Source: Microplitis mediator
Lineage: Eukaryota > Arthropoda > Insecta > Hymenoptera > Braconidae
Assembly: GCF_029852145.1 (NCBI RefSeq)
Contig: NC_079969.1
Location: 26,900,459-26,964,458 of the forward strand
Length of the DNA stretch: 64,000 nucleotides
Reading direction: 5' to 3'
A model generated the notes under the pieces. The model did no database searches, was not told the DNA's origin, and saw nothing but the letters and a program-made list of their open reading frames with translations. How positions within the stretch are numbered: the stretch's first letter is position 1; each line of letters begins with the position of its first letter. Made by a program: the position numbers and the translations under genes. This document shows, piece by piece, positions 20,011 through 32,254 of the stretch.

Positions 20011-21127
20011 AGGGGATTAAAATCTATTCTCCTACCGATTTTCAAACCGATCCATCGATTGTTGGATTTTTTAGACCCATTCAAGCCACCGGACTTGCGG
20101 TTTTTCAAATTCTCCGAGGTCTGAGGCTCCTGTAGCTGCCCCTCCGCATTTTAAATCCCGATATAATTTTTTTTCGATGCATGGAAAATAAGGAATTCGG
20201 GAATCGGGTAATGGTTTGATTAAAATTTGAAATTTAGTTTAAATTTTTTATTTAATAAATTTATAATTACATTAAAAAAAAAGATAACTGGTAAAAAATA
20301 AAATTACACATTCAGATAATAAAACAAAGTACAAAATATAAAAAATAAAATTTTAGTGCATGCACTAATTAACAAAAAAAAATAGTAACATACAAGTGTA
20401 TAATAAAAATTAACAATTGGATAATTGTTATTATTTATTTTATTATTATTATTATATTTAATTATAATTACTTATTATTTAAAGATAAACGTTATTGATA
20501 TAATGATAAACTGTTGACGTGACACATTCATTTGGATATAATTATAAATTTTAAATTTAAAACAATTAATTAGTATCGTTAGTGTATTTATTACACGAAT
20601 CAATTAAACAATTTTTTGATTTTTGTAATTAAAATTAACGTTGCATTATTAAAAGTCGTACATAAAAAGTTAAAAATAAAATATAAAGAGTGAGATATAT
20701 CATCGATAATTGATAAAAATGTCGATTAAAAAAACAGAGAGCGTAGTATCAAAAATAAAGACACATTATGTTAATAATAATTATTAACGGTAATTATAAT
20801 AATAATTAACTAAAAAAAGTAATAAATCTTTTACATATCACCATCATTCAAATAGTATGTGACAAATATTAACAGTTTATATTTATTGTGTTTTAGGTAT
20901 TGTATTGTATTGTATTATATTTATTTTTATTATTATTTTTTTTTGGTTCTTCATAATTATTATACTCGCATTTAATTTTTTAGTAAAAATTATCGTGGAA
21001 GTTTCGTATTGAAATGACATCTAGTGAGTTTTTTAATTTTTACCAATGGTTAAAATTTTAATTAAATTAGAGCTAACGGTAATTGTTCTTATTCATTCTC
21101 TGAAAAGTTAACGGAACAATTTTTGTT
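20011..21127. other. AT-rich intergenic region
   Basis: Nothing recognisable as a gene. About 20230-21000 is extremely AT-rich with ATT/TTA runs. Confidence 0.5.
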
Positions 21128-22375
21128 CTATGGTAAAAGATCTAGTACCCAATCAGGGAACTAGTACCTGATCTAGGAATTAGTACCTGATCTGAGAATT
21201 AAAAACTGATCAGGGAACTAGTACCCGATCACTCCATGTATTTGTATGTCTGTACTCAGTAAAATTCAGTATATATAGATTAGGGAGCTTCATTTGAAAT
21301 GAACATTTTTTTTTTTTAGCGGACACAAGAAAATTTTGTTGCTTATGTTGAGAGAAAAATTCCCTGAAAACTTCAGCTATTAATTTTAATTTTAAATACT
21401 TTCTATCGAGCATCAAAGTTTTCTCATTTAAAAAGCATGTAAATCGAATAATTTTTTTTTTAAATTACTATAACTTAGCCCGATTTTAGGCTATCGTTTT
21501 GAAACCAGTTTTTATTTGTAGAGTAATTGTTGCTTTTCAAAAGTGTATGAAACGGTTTTGGTCTAACTTGATCCATGTCGATTGTATCAGCTCCGAAAGT
21601 CAATTTTTCACTTTTTTCATTTATTTTTGTTAATAGTGAAGAAACGGCTCATCTTACAAAAAATATGCATAGGACCAATCTTTTAGGAAATTTTGTCCTC
21701 TACAAAATTGCTCATGATACTTATATTGCTAAAGTGCACTGTTCATGAGATACATGCATTTTAACATTTTACAGTAAAAAAGATTAGTACTATAGTAAGC
21801 TTACAATTTTTTTTACTGTAAAATGTTAAAATGCATGTATCTCATGAACAGTGCACTTTAGCAATATAAATGTCATAAGCACTTTTGTAGAAGACAAAAT
21901 TTCCTAAAAGATTGGTCCTATGCATATTTTTTTTAAGATGAGCCGTTTCTTCACTATTAACAAAAATAAATGAAAAAAGTGAAAAATTGACTTTCGGAGC
22001 TGATACAATCGACATGGATCAAGTTAGACCAAATCCGTTTCATACACTTTTAAAAAGCAACAATTACTCTACAAATAAAAACTGGTTTCAAAACGATAGC
22101 TTAAAATCGGGCTAAGTTATAGTAATTTTAAAAAAAAGTTATTCGATTTACATGCTTTTTAAATGGGAAAACTTTGATGCTCGATAGAAAGTATTTAAAA
22201 TTAAAATTAATAGCTGAAATTTTCAGGGAATTTTTCTCTCAACATAAACAACAAAATTTTCTTGTGTCCTCTAAAAAAAAAAAAATGTTCGTTTCAAATG
22301 AAGCACCCTAATATAGATGTACATATACATGAGTGATCGGGTATTAGTTCCCTCATCGGGTAGTAGGTCTCTTAC
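21128..22375. mobile_element. ~1.2-kb near-perfect palindrome (foldback element)
   Basis: The left half reads into its reverse complement about a centre at 21795-21810 (spacer AGTACTATAGTAAG). Paired landmarks are CTTTCGGAGCTGATACAATC at 21997-22014 against GATTGTATCAGCTCCGAAAG at 21582-21601, and GCACTTTAGCAATATAAATG against its complement. The outer ends carry repeated ACTAGTACC(C/T)GATC strings. No transposase frame. The outer motif recurs at 62488-62600. Confidence 0.85.
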
Positions 22376-22489
22376 TTTACTTGTAGAGTAATAGAAAATT
22401 TAAAAACAATTTTTTGCAGAGATGACGGATTACAATTTTTGAAAATACAAAATTTTTAACTCTCTGCTAAAGTTCTATAATAGTATATT

Positions 22490-22785
22490 ACGGTTACCTG
22501 ACCGTTGATCCAAAGACGATTGATCCTCGACATTTGATCCTCGACAATTGATCCTTGCGACGATTGATCCGCCGACAAAATATACTCACAAACATATAAA
22601 TGTGAAAAATTACGCCCTTTTTTCACTAATTTTGTGTGCGTGTAACAAAAAATATACTCACACACAAATTTTTCACATTTATATGTGTGTGAGTATATTT
22701 TATCGGCGGATCAATCGTCGCAAGGATCAATTGTCGGGGATCAGTTGTCTTTGGGTCATCGGTCGTGTCACCGTATATTACACAC
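22490..22785. repeat. Palindrome with spaced TTGATCC motifs
   Basis: The left arm has four spaced TTGATCC strings and AATATACTCACA; the right arm carries the complements (GGATCAATCGTCG). Same style as 7932-8193. Confidence 0.75.
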
Positions 22786-22787
22786 CT

Positions 22788-22905
22788 AGGAAAGTAAAGT
22801 AAGAAATGTCTCAGATCACATGTAATTTTTATTCAGCTTCGACTCGGTCAACAAACATGTGATCTGAGGCTTTCTTATTTACTTCCCGAGGTGTGTATAC
22901 TCTTT
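22788..22905. mobile_element. Small palindrome with TACACACCT ends
   Basis: TACACACCTAGGAAAGTAAA and CTCAGATCACATGT on the left are matched by ACATGTGATCTGAG and AGGTGTGTATA on the right. Confidence 0.7.
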
Positions 22906-24418
22906 TTCTCCTCGACGGAGGCGGAAAGCGGCAACTTGGTTTTGCACAGCGGGACGAAAGTTGACGCTTTTCGCCCGAAGGCGAGAAAAATGTTTGAGAT
23001 TTTCCATTTTTGAGCTTTCAATTTTTATCTGTCCTCTTTATCTGATTAAAAGCTCTAATGGAGACAAATTCAGTCAATTGGTTCTAATCGAAACGCTTAC
23101 GCCGCACCCTAAGTCCCAATTGAATTAATTAGAGTTTTTACTCTAAAAGTATTTTAAATTGAATCAAAAATTGTTTACCGTCACCTCTGAAGGTTACTCA
23201 GAAAAAAAATACTCATATGATCATACATGATTTCCTATATCATATAAAATTAAATATTATCAGATATGAGCAAATTTATTAAAGAATCAGATATTTTCTT
23301 CCGCAGTAAAAATGTGGATGGTAAAAATTTGACACTAGATGTCCTCAGTAACTTTAAATCTTTTACTAAAAAATAACCAGCGTGTACTAAAATCGATGAT
23401 TACAATTGATAAATTAATACTGTATTGCATTTGGTATTCGTCAGTTACTTAATTTAAAATAATTGTTTACTATACGTAATTATTTATCTGTTAATTACAA
23501 CAAAATAAATCGAAATAAAAATCTTTAGTTTGGAACACGATTTAACATTTAATTCACAGTTTCATTGGTAACTCGAGATATCTACTGGCATTATTACTAT
23601 TATTGTTATTATAAATTATAATTATTCAATAATTATAATAAAAAATAACTAGTAAATATTTAATTAATAATCAACAACTTAATTTTTTAAAATGGCTTAC
23701 GATTATCGAGGAAATTATTTTCAAAAAAATTAATAAGTAAAATTCTATATATAATAATAATATATCTAATTATTAAAGATTATTAATAATTAATAATTAT
23801 CCATAAGTAAGATCTATGATATTCCGTTTGATGGTGATTTTTTTTTATCAGACGAGTTTATTGTTTCGAACATTATAATAATAATTTAATTATTATTCAT
23901 TTATTTATAATAATAATAATTCATGTTCGTGATTATTATATATTATTATTATTATATTGTTATAATTAAATATCTATATTCACATTCATCGACTTTTTGT
24001 GCGCAAAATTTAATACCGAGTTTGATTATTATTATTATTATTATTATTATTTACTTTTAATAAAGTCTCAATCATAAATACAATTATCCAATTACCCACT
24101 CGGTAATTCATTTTTTACTTAAATTTTAAGTAATCGTTTACAATCACGACTGGTCATATTTACTAAATTATATGTGATAATTAAAATATAAGTCATTTTT
24201 ATACGGAAGCTTTACTTTGGAAAAATCTGACTTTAATAAAACGAGACGATTTCAGACGAGGGTAAGATTATTTGACTGAAACCAAACAAATCCTCAGTAT
24301 ATTTTTTTTAACCCTAATCCGGTGTCGCTGTTTTCAGTAACCGTAAACGTTGAACATGGGTCATTAGCGGCCGCCGCTTATTTAACTCTGTTATTCTGTA
24401 AAGAAAATCTGAATAAAT
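22906..24418. other. Intergenic, low complexity
   Basis: Mostly AT-rich with ATT/AATA microsatellite tracts (about 23600-24060). No coding region seen. Confidence 0.5.
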
Positions 24419-24838
24419 ATGATCCTGAAGTTAGCAAACAATTAAGAATTTTCGAATTTTTTCAACTTCCCGCTAAGAAAATTGAACATTTTCAAAAATT
24501 CGGGAAGTTAATGGGCTGAAAATCGGGCTCGAAAATGTATTCACAACCATGTTTTCGAGCCCAAAGAGCTCGACAATAGCAGGAAATTTTAGGGCTGGCC
24601 CGCAGGGTCAACCGATAGACCGATTTTTTTTTTTTTTATTATTGATCACTGATCAGTTAACCTTCTTTAGCAAAAAATTGTCTATAAATAAGTCTATTGA
24701 ATTAACTGAATCTTTCGTCGATTTTTTTTTATCATGTAAAGTAATTTACGAGCCCATAAGACGATAAAAAGAAACTAATTTTTTTGTTTTTGGAACACCC
24801 AAATGTATATATATGTATAGAAAATTTTCATTCACAGA

Positions 24839-25157
24839 CCAAGAAGAATACGAACGAAAAACTAATCGTCATCGACATGCCGGATCTCGACAGACGAGAA
24901 GTGGAGGCGTCTCGGCCAAGTGGATTTCCATCTGCTGCTGCGAATGTGTCAAAGAACTCCGAGCTCAGTTATTCGAGGCTCGTTCAGAAAATATTGAACT
25001 GAAAAGACGGGAAGCTGCGTGCAAAAGCTTCATCGCTGAGCTGGAAAAGGAAATGAAAGCACTACAAAACTACAGGATTGGAAAAACAACGACCAGTACG
25101 TCTACAATATTGATAAACAAGACAATCTGTTTTCAACAGATCATCAATCGGCCCTAG
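24839..25157 (+). pseudogene. Coiled-coil exon or gene fragment, unrecognised
   Basis: Preceded by a good acceptor (TTCATTCACAG). The frame opens DQEEYERKTNRHRHAG and continues with CCCECVKELRAQLFEARSEN and IELKRREAACKSFIAELEKE, which has a clear heptad coiled-coil pattern. It stops at 25155-25157; a donor-like GTACGT lies at about 25096. No start codon or partner exon is visible, and it sits inside a transposon-like insertion. It may be a captured exon, a decayed retrocopy or part of a transposon protein. A second overlapping frame is also open, so the frame choice rests on the coiled coil. Confidence 0.35.
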
Positions 25158-25419
25158 CGACTGACGCCTTTAAATCAACTATGGAAAGTTGTCGGTGAAT
25201 CTCTACCAAATAATTCAATCTATTTTTTGGTAGCGTGCGCAAAGTCACCTCATGAAAATCGGACTATCAGGTCAACATTCGACTTTCTATGCCTCTGCCA
25301 ATACATAGTTATATACCATTCACATGATTTTAATTATTACGTAGAGAATCGATAAAGTTTTAATTAGAATTATTTTTTTTTTAAAGTTCAAGTTTTATTT
25401 CAAAGATAAATTATTTATT

Positions 25420-25665
25420 GAACCATTAACATTAAATGTTAATGTCTTGATGTAATATAGGACGTACTATATTTCAATTCAAAAATGTAATTATAACTTA
25501 ATCTAATGACAAGAGAACGGATGCCGAAAGTGTTTTTCACTTTAGAATTTAACAGTTCTGAGATATATATCTTGCCAGGGACACTGCAAGGGGCTGGGCG
25601 CGATCTCGTGGCGAGCGTCGAACTACTCCCGCTGCTCATTGGCCCAACTACCTTGGAATTAGTTC
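25420..25665. repeat. Repeat family G, copy 1
   Basis: Contains CCAGGGACACTGCAA, then GGGCGCGATCTCGTGGCGAG and GAACTACTCCCGCT. The same blocks in the same order occur at 31340-31970. It is unusually GC-rich for this window. Confidence 0.6.
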
Positions 25666-25890
25666 CAGTCAACGACGCTCGTGGTTTTAAAGATTTTGAC
25701 GGAAGTCAACACATGAAACGTTTAAATAATTCCGTCGCATTTTTTCAGCAAATCGATTACAAAAAAATATAAACTAAAAATATGCACATGTAGAAAATTT
25801 TGAAAACTACAGGTGCCATTTTTTTTTTTATAATTTACCGTCTAAAAGAAAATCCAAAAATTATTAGACGTCGGCAAACTTCAGTATCAT

Positions 25891-26722
25891 GAATAAATTC
25901 GTAGATTTTCTTTGGACTTCTAATTATGAAATAGAGATGTTGCCAGCTCCGAAAATCCCTTTTTCAATAAACATTTTCATCAAAATTCGGAGGTATGTCG
26001 GCTGTTTACAGTAGAATATTTCGACACAAACGACCCATGTTCTACCGATTAGAGTTAATTACTTACATTTAATTTTGAATTTAAATGTCTCGAGACCGAC
26101 GAAATTAAAGGATTTGTAACCAATGCCGGTAAATTTATGATTGAAATAAAATTACACTTAAAAAATCGGGAGTGAATTCAGAGTGATAACGGATTTTATT
26201 TAAATTCGAATTCACTCCGTCACAGAGTTACGGAGTTTGAAAAAAAATTACTCCGCATACGGACTGAAGGGGGAGTTTATTTTTCTCTTTTATTTAAATT
26301 CGCATTTACTCCAGATTTAATCCACGTTCACTCCGCAAATTTTTAGTGTATGATTTCAAACCTGATCTTCGTCTGAAATCGGCTCATCTCCACCGATTAA
26401 GGAACATTGAAACTAATTTCAATGCAGGTAAAAAGAAGGCTGACTTATATGACCAGTTGTGATACCAGACTATTACCCAATTTCTGATATTTGTAAGAAA
26501 AAAAAATAATCTTACACGTCCTTTAATATTAATATTTGTCATTTAAATCCGTCAATTTAGCAGTCATGAAATGTCAATTTTAATTAATAATTATTAATAA
26601 TTAATTATATGCATGTATATCTCGTTAATACTTACAGTATAATAATCAGGTTGACAAAAACATCGCACAGTAAATTTGAGACAAAAAAAAGTTATATAAT
26701 TAAGACTTTTTTTAGTTAACTT
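25891..26722. other. Intergenic, 3' side of the VWC gene
   Basis: Holds a family D element (26154-26349); the rest is AT-rich, and the last part is probably 3' UTR of the minus-strand VWC gene. Confidence 0.45.
26154..26349. mobile_element. Palindromic repeat, family D, copy 1
   Basis: Ends ACACTTAAAAAATCGGGAGT and the inverted ACTCCGCAAATTTTTAGTGT. The inside is rich in CTCCG/CGGAG words. Other copies are near 39100, 49363 and 56362-57175. Confidence 0.75.
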
Positions 26723-29700
26723 TTAATCATTATCGGAAGATTCTGTTGAACTTTCTGGCATAGAACTAAACCAATTACCTCGGCCGCCAGTGCTCCTAAA
26801 AATTAATAACGAATAAAGTTTCATAAAAAAAAGTCAGCTATACTTTTTTACGTCGCCGCTCATTAAATATCAATTAATTAAATTTCCCCGTGTCAAATGC
26901 ATTGACTTAAAAATCAATCACCCCGATAATAGATTTAATTAATTAATAATTTAATAATTACCTAGTACGCTGGCGAGTACTCGTTGGCAGTGTCAATGAA
27001 GTCCTGTAATACTGAGGTGTAATACTTGCGGCAGTTTCTTCAGGTCTTCTGTGAAGTGTCATCGTTTCATGTGGCGACGTCACTAGTTCATCCTCATTAT
27101 CTAGATAATACCGCGAACCAGTTGCACTTTTACAATTTTCGCACTCACTACGATAGTCGTCAGTGTCGTCGTGCAACGTTGGAAGGACTTGGGAGCTACA
27201 TGTACACGTTACCGAATCAAAACTACCGTCTTGTTCAGCGCTATTGCTAAACATTAATGATGGCTGAAAAAAATGACAATTATCAATTTTTTTATTCATA
27301 AAAAATTTCAAATTTAAATGACTTACCGCCTTATCACGAGCAGGCGTAGTAAAATTATTTTTAGCCTCCGAGGAGGGTTCAGCAGCAAGTCGCTGCTGGT
27401 TATCACGTGTCTCTATATGTCCATTGTTTATTAGTGATAAATTGTTGTCATTACTACTGCTAGCACTAGTGCAATTACCGGCATTAGCACTAGCACTAGC
27501 ACTAGCATTGACATTGACATTAGTGTTAACGTTTGCAGGATTTAATGAAGACGTTGTAGGTCTAGGAATGTGTTCCGTCGATTTAGCATCTTTTGTGGTA
27601 CTGCTGGTATTTATCGGCAAGACTGTCGGCTGCTGATGATTAACAAAATCACGTCTTAATTTAGCATTACTTGTAGTTAAGGTACGCGGAATAGTACGAT
27701 GCGTTGATATAGTGTTTGGATTTGGCACTGTCGCTGAAATGGTAAACGCACTTCCTTGTCGAGGTAACGCTGAGTGGCGCAGAGACTCGCGGTAGCTTTG
27801 TAAGTGCGTCGGCTCATGAGTACTATGAGTATTATGAGTACTGTGTGTACTGTGAGTAACACTGGAATGTTCTGGTGAACGCTGCTGATTTGTCATGGAC
27901 ACTGGCACCGGTACTGGGACAGTATTTTCATAAATATTTGTCTCGACACTAAAATTTGTTACCGCGGAGCCGCTGTAGTAGCCAGCAGATATATTTTCAT
28001 CTGCGGGCGGAAGTAATTGCTGGTGACACGGGTGCTGGCTGGGGTTCATTTGTCTCGCGTTGACAGAAGACGATGGACTTGTTGCGTTGTACGCCACGGG
28101 AGCTGGTGCACTTGCTGGCAAATTATTTTGCGTCGGAATGGCCGCAGACATCGAGTGGTGCTGGGTTGTGAGGTACGAGTTTGGAAGATTCAATGATGAC
28201 AAAGCGTTCGGGTTCATTGTCAGCAGAGCCTGCTCGGCACGTGCGGCTGCCACAGCTTCTTCGTAAGGCGGCGGAGCTTCTCCACGTGGAAAATAATTAC
28301 CCGGGGGTTTCCAGAGCGAGTAACCACCCCCGCAAGCCATTTCGTCCATTTGCATTCCATGTGGCAGCCCTCCACGTTCAAGGTAACCCATGCTTCCAAG
28401 ACTACGCTGCTCTTCCGTTAGCTCTCGGTTCTGTCTGCCTGCTATGCAAACTTATTTATTGACAAAAATACATAATTAACATTTAATTGTTAGTAATTAA
28501 TTAGTGTTTGTGTTAATTACCAGTATGAGAAATTAAAACAGAAATTACTAGGGCATTGTACAGTAAAAGAAAATGCTGACTGTCGTTAGGACAAGACCGT
28601 AGGTTTTGAAAGAGGAAAAATTTTTGGTAGTTATCTGTAAGTATTTCTCATACATGCCCCAGAGCAAGCGATAAAATCTTTATCCTCTTTACTCACCTCG
28701 TATTTTTCTCTGTCGCAATCGATGGATAAGAAAAAAGAGGAGACTCAGGGAGAGAATAGCCGTGATGCAGCTAGCAACCAGCCTCAAACCTAGATCATAA
28801 CTGGCACTCGAGTCACCATTATTACCCTCTATTCCATCTGTCTTGTCATTCGTCACTGACGACAAAGTGTCATCCAAGCAGATAAACTCGCAGCAAGGTG
28901 TTCCAATTCTGAACGACTTGCAGTCCTGCTTAGGTATCGATTTCTATTGAACGTAATACAAATAAATAAATACTTATTTAATGTTACTCATTACGCTTAT
29001 CACCAGCCAGACAATTGTCTGCCCATGGAACTCAACCAAACAAAAGTAGACTGGTTGTTTATTTAAATACCTGCGACAGCCGACAAATGACAGCTTTGCA
29101 CCACTTGGGATTCCCATTATCGCATACGCAAAGTGTACAAGGCTCTGGAATGTAATAAAATCCACTGTCATAAGTCTGACCCTGCAGATCTTTGCAGACT
29201 CCTCCTCCTCCTTCGACTTCATCTGAAAATTATCAAATTTTTAAAAATTCATTCCTACACAAATTCCTGAAGTTAGCAGACAATTAAAAATTTTTGAATT
29301 CTTTTTTTTTACATTTAATTTAAAAAATAAAAAAATGCACATGTAGAGAATTTAAAAATCTGTATGTGCAATTTTCCGAAATATTTTTTTTTTAAATTCA
29401 AAAATTATTAGACGTCAGTTAATTTCCGTATCATACAAAAATTTATGATTCTGAAGTTAGCAGACAATTAAAAATTTTTGGATTTTTTTTTTACATTTAA
29501 TTTAAAAAAAAAAAAACTAAAAAAATGCACATGTAGAAAATTTAAAAAATTACAAGTGCAATTTTTTTAAAAATTCAAAAATTATTAGACGTCAGCTAAT
29601 TTCAGTATCATGCAAAAATTTACGATTCTGAAGTTGACAGACAATTAAAAATTTTTTGATTTTTTTTTTTACATTTAAATTAAAAAAAAAAAAAACTAAA

Positions 29701-30070
29701 AAAATGCACATGTAGAAAATTTAAAAAACTACAAGTGGAATTTTTTTAAAAATTCAAAAATTATTAGACGTCAGCTAATTTCACTGTCACACAAAAGTTT
29801 ATGATTTTGAAGTTGAGGGACAATTAAAAATTTTTGATTTTTTTTTTTACATTTAATTTAAAAAAAAAAATTAAAAAATGTACATGTAGAAAATTAAAAA
29901 AACTACAAGTGCAATTTTTTAAAATAATTTTTTTTAAAATTCAAAAATTATTAGACGTTAGCTAACGTCAGTATCATAAAAGTTTAAATAATTTATGATA
30001 AAAATTTACCGTAAAGATGTAAAATTACGAATATAGAATAACCAAATAGGTTACATCCTTTAAATCTCAT
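26723..30070 (-). CDS. VWC-domain single-pass membrane protein with PPxY tail (DGCR2-like), 6 exons
   Basis: The exons, in transcript order, are 30070-30010, 29222-29071, 28925-28697, 28438-27327, 27263-26962 and 26795-26723, giving 642 aa. A signal peptide (MRFKGCNLFGYSIFVILHLY) precedes a von Willebrand factor C domain at about 29-88 with the expected ten cysteines (PCTLCVC, then CCEFIC). A Ser/Asn spacer and a transmembrane helix (about 116-138, RLVASCITAILSLSLLFFLI) follow, with a basic stop-transfer HRLRQRK. The long cytoplasmic tail is rich in Ser, Thr, Asn and His, with EAPPPYEEA (PPxY at 203-206), a site for WW-domain ubiquitin ligases. The VWC-TM-PPxY order resembles the membrane-proximal half of DGCR2/IDD, but the LDL-A and lectin domains are absent. 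Function is inferred only as a membrane adaptor or receptor. Intron 1 holds four family A copies. Confidence 0.85.
29273..29434. mobile_element. MITE family A copy 12 (short variant)
   Basis: First of four consecutive diverged copies in intron 1 of the VWC gene. The left tip is eroded (ATTCCTGAAGTTAGCAG). Confidence 0.75.
29445..29611. mobile_element. MITE family A copy 13 (short variant)
   Basis: Second of the run; about 165 bp, with an internal deletion relative to the 205-bp form. Confidence 0.78.
29621..29790. mobile_element. MITE family A copy 14 (short variant)
   Basis: Third of the run, sharing the same internal deletion as copy 13, so the run probably grew by tandem duplication rather than by separate insertions. 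Confidence 0.75.
29801..29978. mobile_element. MITE family A copy 15
   Basis: Fourth of the run; ends GCTAACGTCAGTATCAT. Confidence 0.75.
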
Positions 30071-32069
30071 TCTCACGTCGTTATCTCATGATAGTCATAA
30101 ACTTTTATTTGAATAATAACACCCTGACATCGAGTTGCTTTATTTCCAGCAGAGTTCTGTCATCATTGACAGCTGCACTACTTGCTGTTGATTTACTTTA
30201 CATGAAGAAACATGAGATAAAAAATAATTTCGGCAGCACATTAACATTAACAATCACTTCTCACTGGCCATTCACATATCAATCGGTTTTATTTAGTGAG
30301 TTCAGAAACGCATTAACATCTCGACTGCTCCATTGATGTTATTGATGAAATTCACTAAAACTATTTCAGATAATTATTTTTATTATCTGTAATATTTGTT
30401 AATTATTAAATTTTTTTTATGAGTAAATTTAGATCACAGTGCAACAATAATAAGTGGCTTAAAATATATAATAATAATCGATTTATAAATGCGCGGATAA
30501 ATATATGAGTTAAGTCTAGTAGCTGAGTGCTAGCAGCAGATTATAATAGAACCAGCACAGCCCTACTTCTATTCCTTCCTTCATTCTGTGCTGTCCTATG
30601 TATATATATGTATATCATATATATGTGTGCGTGTGTGTGTGCCCCAGTCTTGTTTACACAATCTCACACATTGAGTCCGTAAATTCGTGTGAGTTTCTGA
30701 CGTCATGAGCCAATAACCAATAGTATGATTTTTGAATTTTGCCGCTAGATAGCGCGCGAAAGTTTGAATTTTAAAAACCCCGCGTTTTAATGGTGATTCT
30801 TTTTTTAGTAAAATTAATTTTTTTTAATTAATTTTGAATACTTTTTAATGAAATTAACAAAAAATAATTGATTTCTTATGGATTTAATAAAATGAAATAA
30901 AAATAAAATATTTGAAATTTTGAATAAATTGAAAAAGTACAGAGAAAAAAATTTTATCATGACAACTAAATTTTAGTGAGGACAAGAAAATGATTTGATT
31001 GCCCATTGCCAATCATATATTTGGTTGTTTTAACTGAATATTTTATAATCCACCAACAAAACAAATTATTAGAAACTATAAAATATTTAGTAAAGATAAT
31101 TACGCGTTTTGTAACAAGCATAAAATCAAATTGATTACCTGTAGAATTTATAAAGTAGTCATAGTGAAATATATGAGTGATCATTATAGAGAATGAGCTA
31201 TTATTAATAATTAAATATTATTTTAAAATGACAGAATATTTATTTAAGAGTTAAATGAATGCATATTTAGAAAAATAATTTATTTCCTTCACGTACTTTT
31301 TTTCATACTATGGCAAAAATTGTTCAGGAAAAACATTGATATTAAGCATTAATGTTATATTGTAATACAGGATAGCTCTATATTACTGTCAAAAATTTAC
31401 AGCGGACAACCCGTCCCATACAGTTTCAGTTCAGTTTCAAAATTCTCTTTATTTCTGATTAGGTTGAATAAAAAAAGCTGTTAGTTTTGCTGTTATCTTA
31501 TTTAAGACTTTTACAAAAATTAATATATAAGTTTCGTTTATATTTTGTTTTATACTTGTAGTTTGTACTTTTTATTTGTGGAAAAATTTGAAAAATAAAC
31601 CACTTTATCATTTTTGCCGTCCCATTTATTTCATTTCATTTTCATTTTTAAATCTCTTTATTTGTCAGCTTAATGATTAACATACAAGTTTTACAATTGT
31701 GATTGCATATTGGTGTTCCCAATTATGAAAATTTTACACTTTGAGTTTATTTATCATGGTATATAACTTATACATATAATTGTATTATTTTGTTTTTTAT
31801 GAAGTTGAAGGAAAAAGTTGAAAAAACCTTATTAGAATTTACCATCCCATTCACGCTTTAAGTTAGAAATATAATAACTCTGAAATAAGTTTCTTACCAG
31901 GGACACTACAACTGGTGGGCGCGATCTAGTGGCGAGCAACGAACTACTCCCGCTTCTGCTGCCTAACACCATAACTTTTAAATCAATAATCATTAGGTTC
32001 AAAAATATATTTAATTTTCCGAAGAGAAATTTTTTCTCAGTGTAAAAATTAATTATGAGTAAAAAATTT
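30071..32069. other. Divergent intergenic region
   Basis: Upstream of both the VWC gene (-) and the 32473 gene (+). It holds TATATG/GTGTGTG microsatellite (30600-30640) and repeat family G copy 2. No coding region is supported. Confidence 0.45.
31340..31970. repeat. Repeat family G, copy 2
   Basis: Shares ATTAATGTTATATTGTAATA near the left and CCAGGGACACTACAACTG, GGGCGCGATCTAGTGGCGAG and GAACTACTCCCGCT near the right with 25420-25665. It has about 400 bp of extra sequence between the two blocks. Confidence 0.55.
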
Positions 32070-32254
32070 ATGATACCGAAGTTAGCTGACGTCTAATAAT
32101 TTTTGGATTTTTTTTTAAATCATAAATCACAAAAAAAAAAAAATATTAAAAAAAACTGCTTTTATAGTTTTTTAAATTTTCTAAATGTGCGTATTTTTAT
32201 TTTTTGAAGTGAAAAATTCGAAAATTTTTAATTGTCTGTTAACTTCAAGATCAT
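32070..32254. mobile_element. MITE family A copy 16
   Basis: Located about 220 bp upstream of the 32473 start codon. Confidence 0.8.

Larger units (their letters stand above)
24465..25738. mobile_element. Insertion of ~1.28 kb into a MITE
   Basis: Sequence unlike family A. It contains a coiled-coil reading frame (24839-25157), a repeat block at about 25420-25665 shared with 31340-31970, and a short inverted motif GGCTCGAAAA/TTTTCGAGCC near 24530-24560. No inverted termini are obvious, so its class is unknown. Confidence 0.5.
24419..25890. mobile_element. MITE family A copy 11, split by a 1.28-kb insertion
   Basis: The left part (24419-24464) and right part (25739-25890) together make one family A element. 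The insertion between them is flanked by the 9-bp repeat attttttca at 24456-24464 and 25739-25747. Confidence 0.75.

Noticed and set aside
27424..28462. Open plus-strand frames opposite the large exon of the VWC gene
   Set aside because: They are antisense shadows of a repetitive Ser/Asn/Ala-rich coding exon and show no domains.
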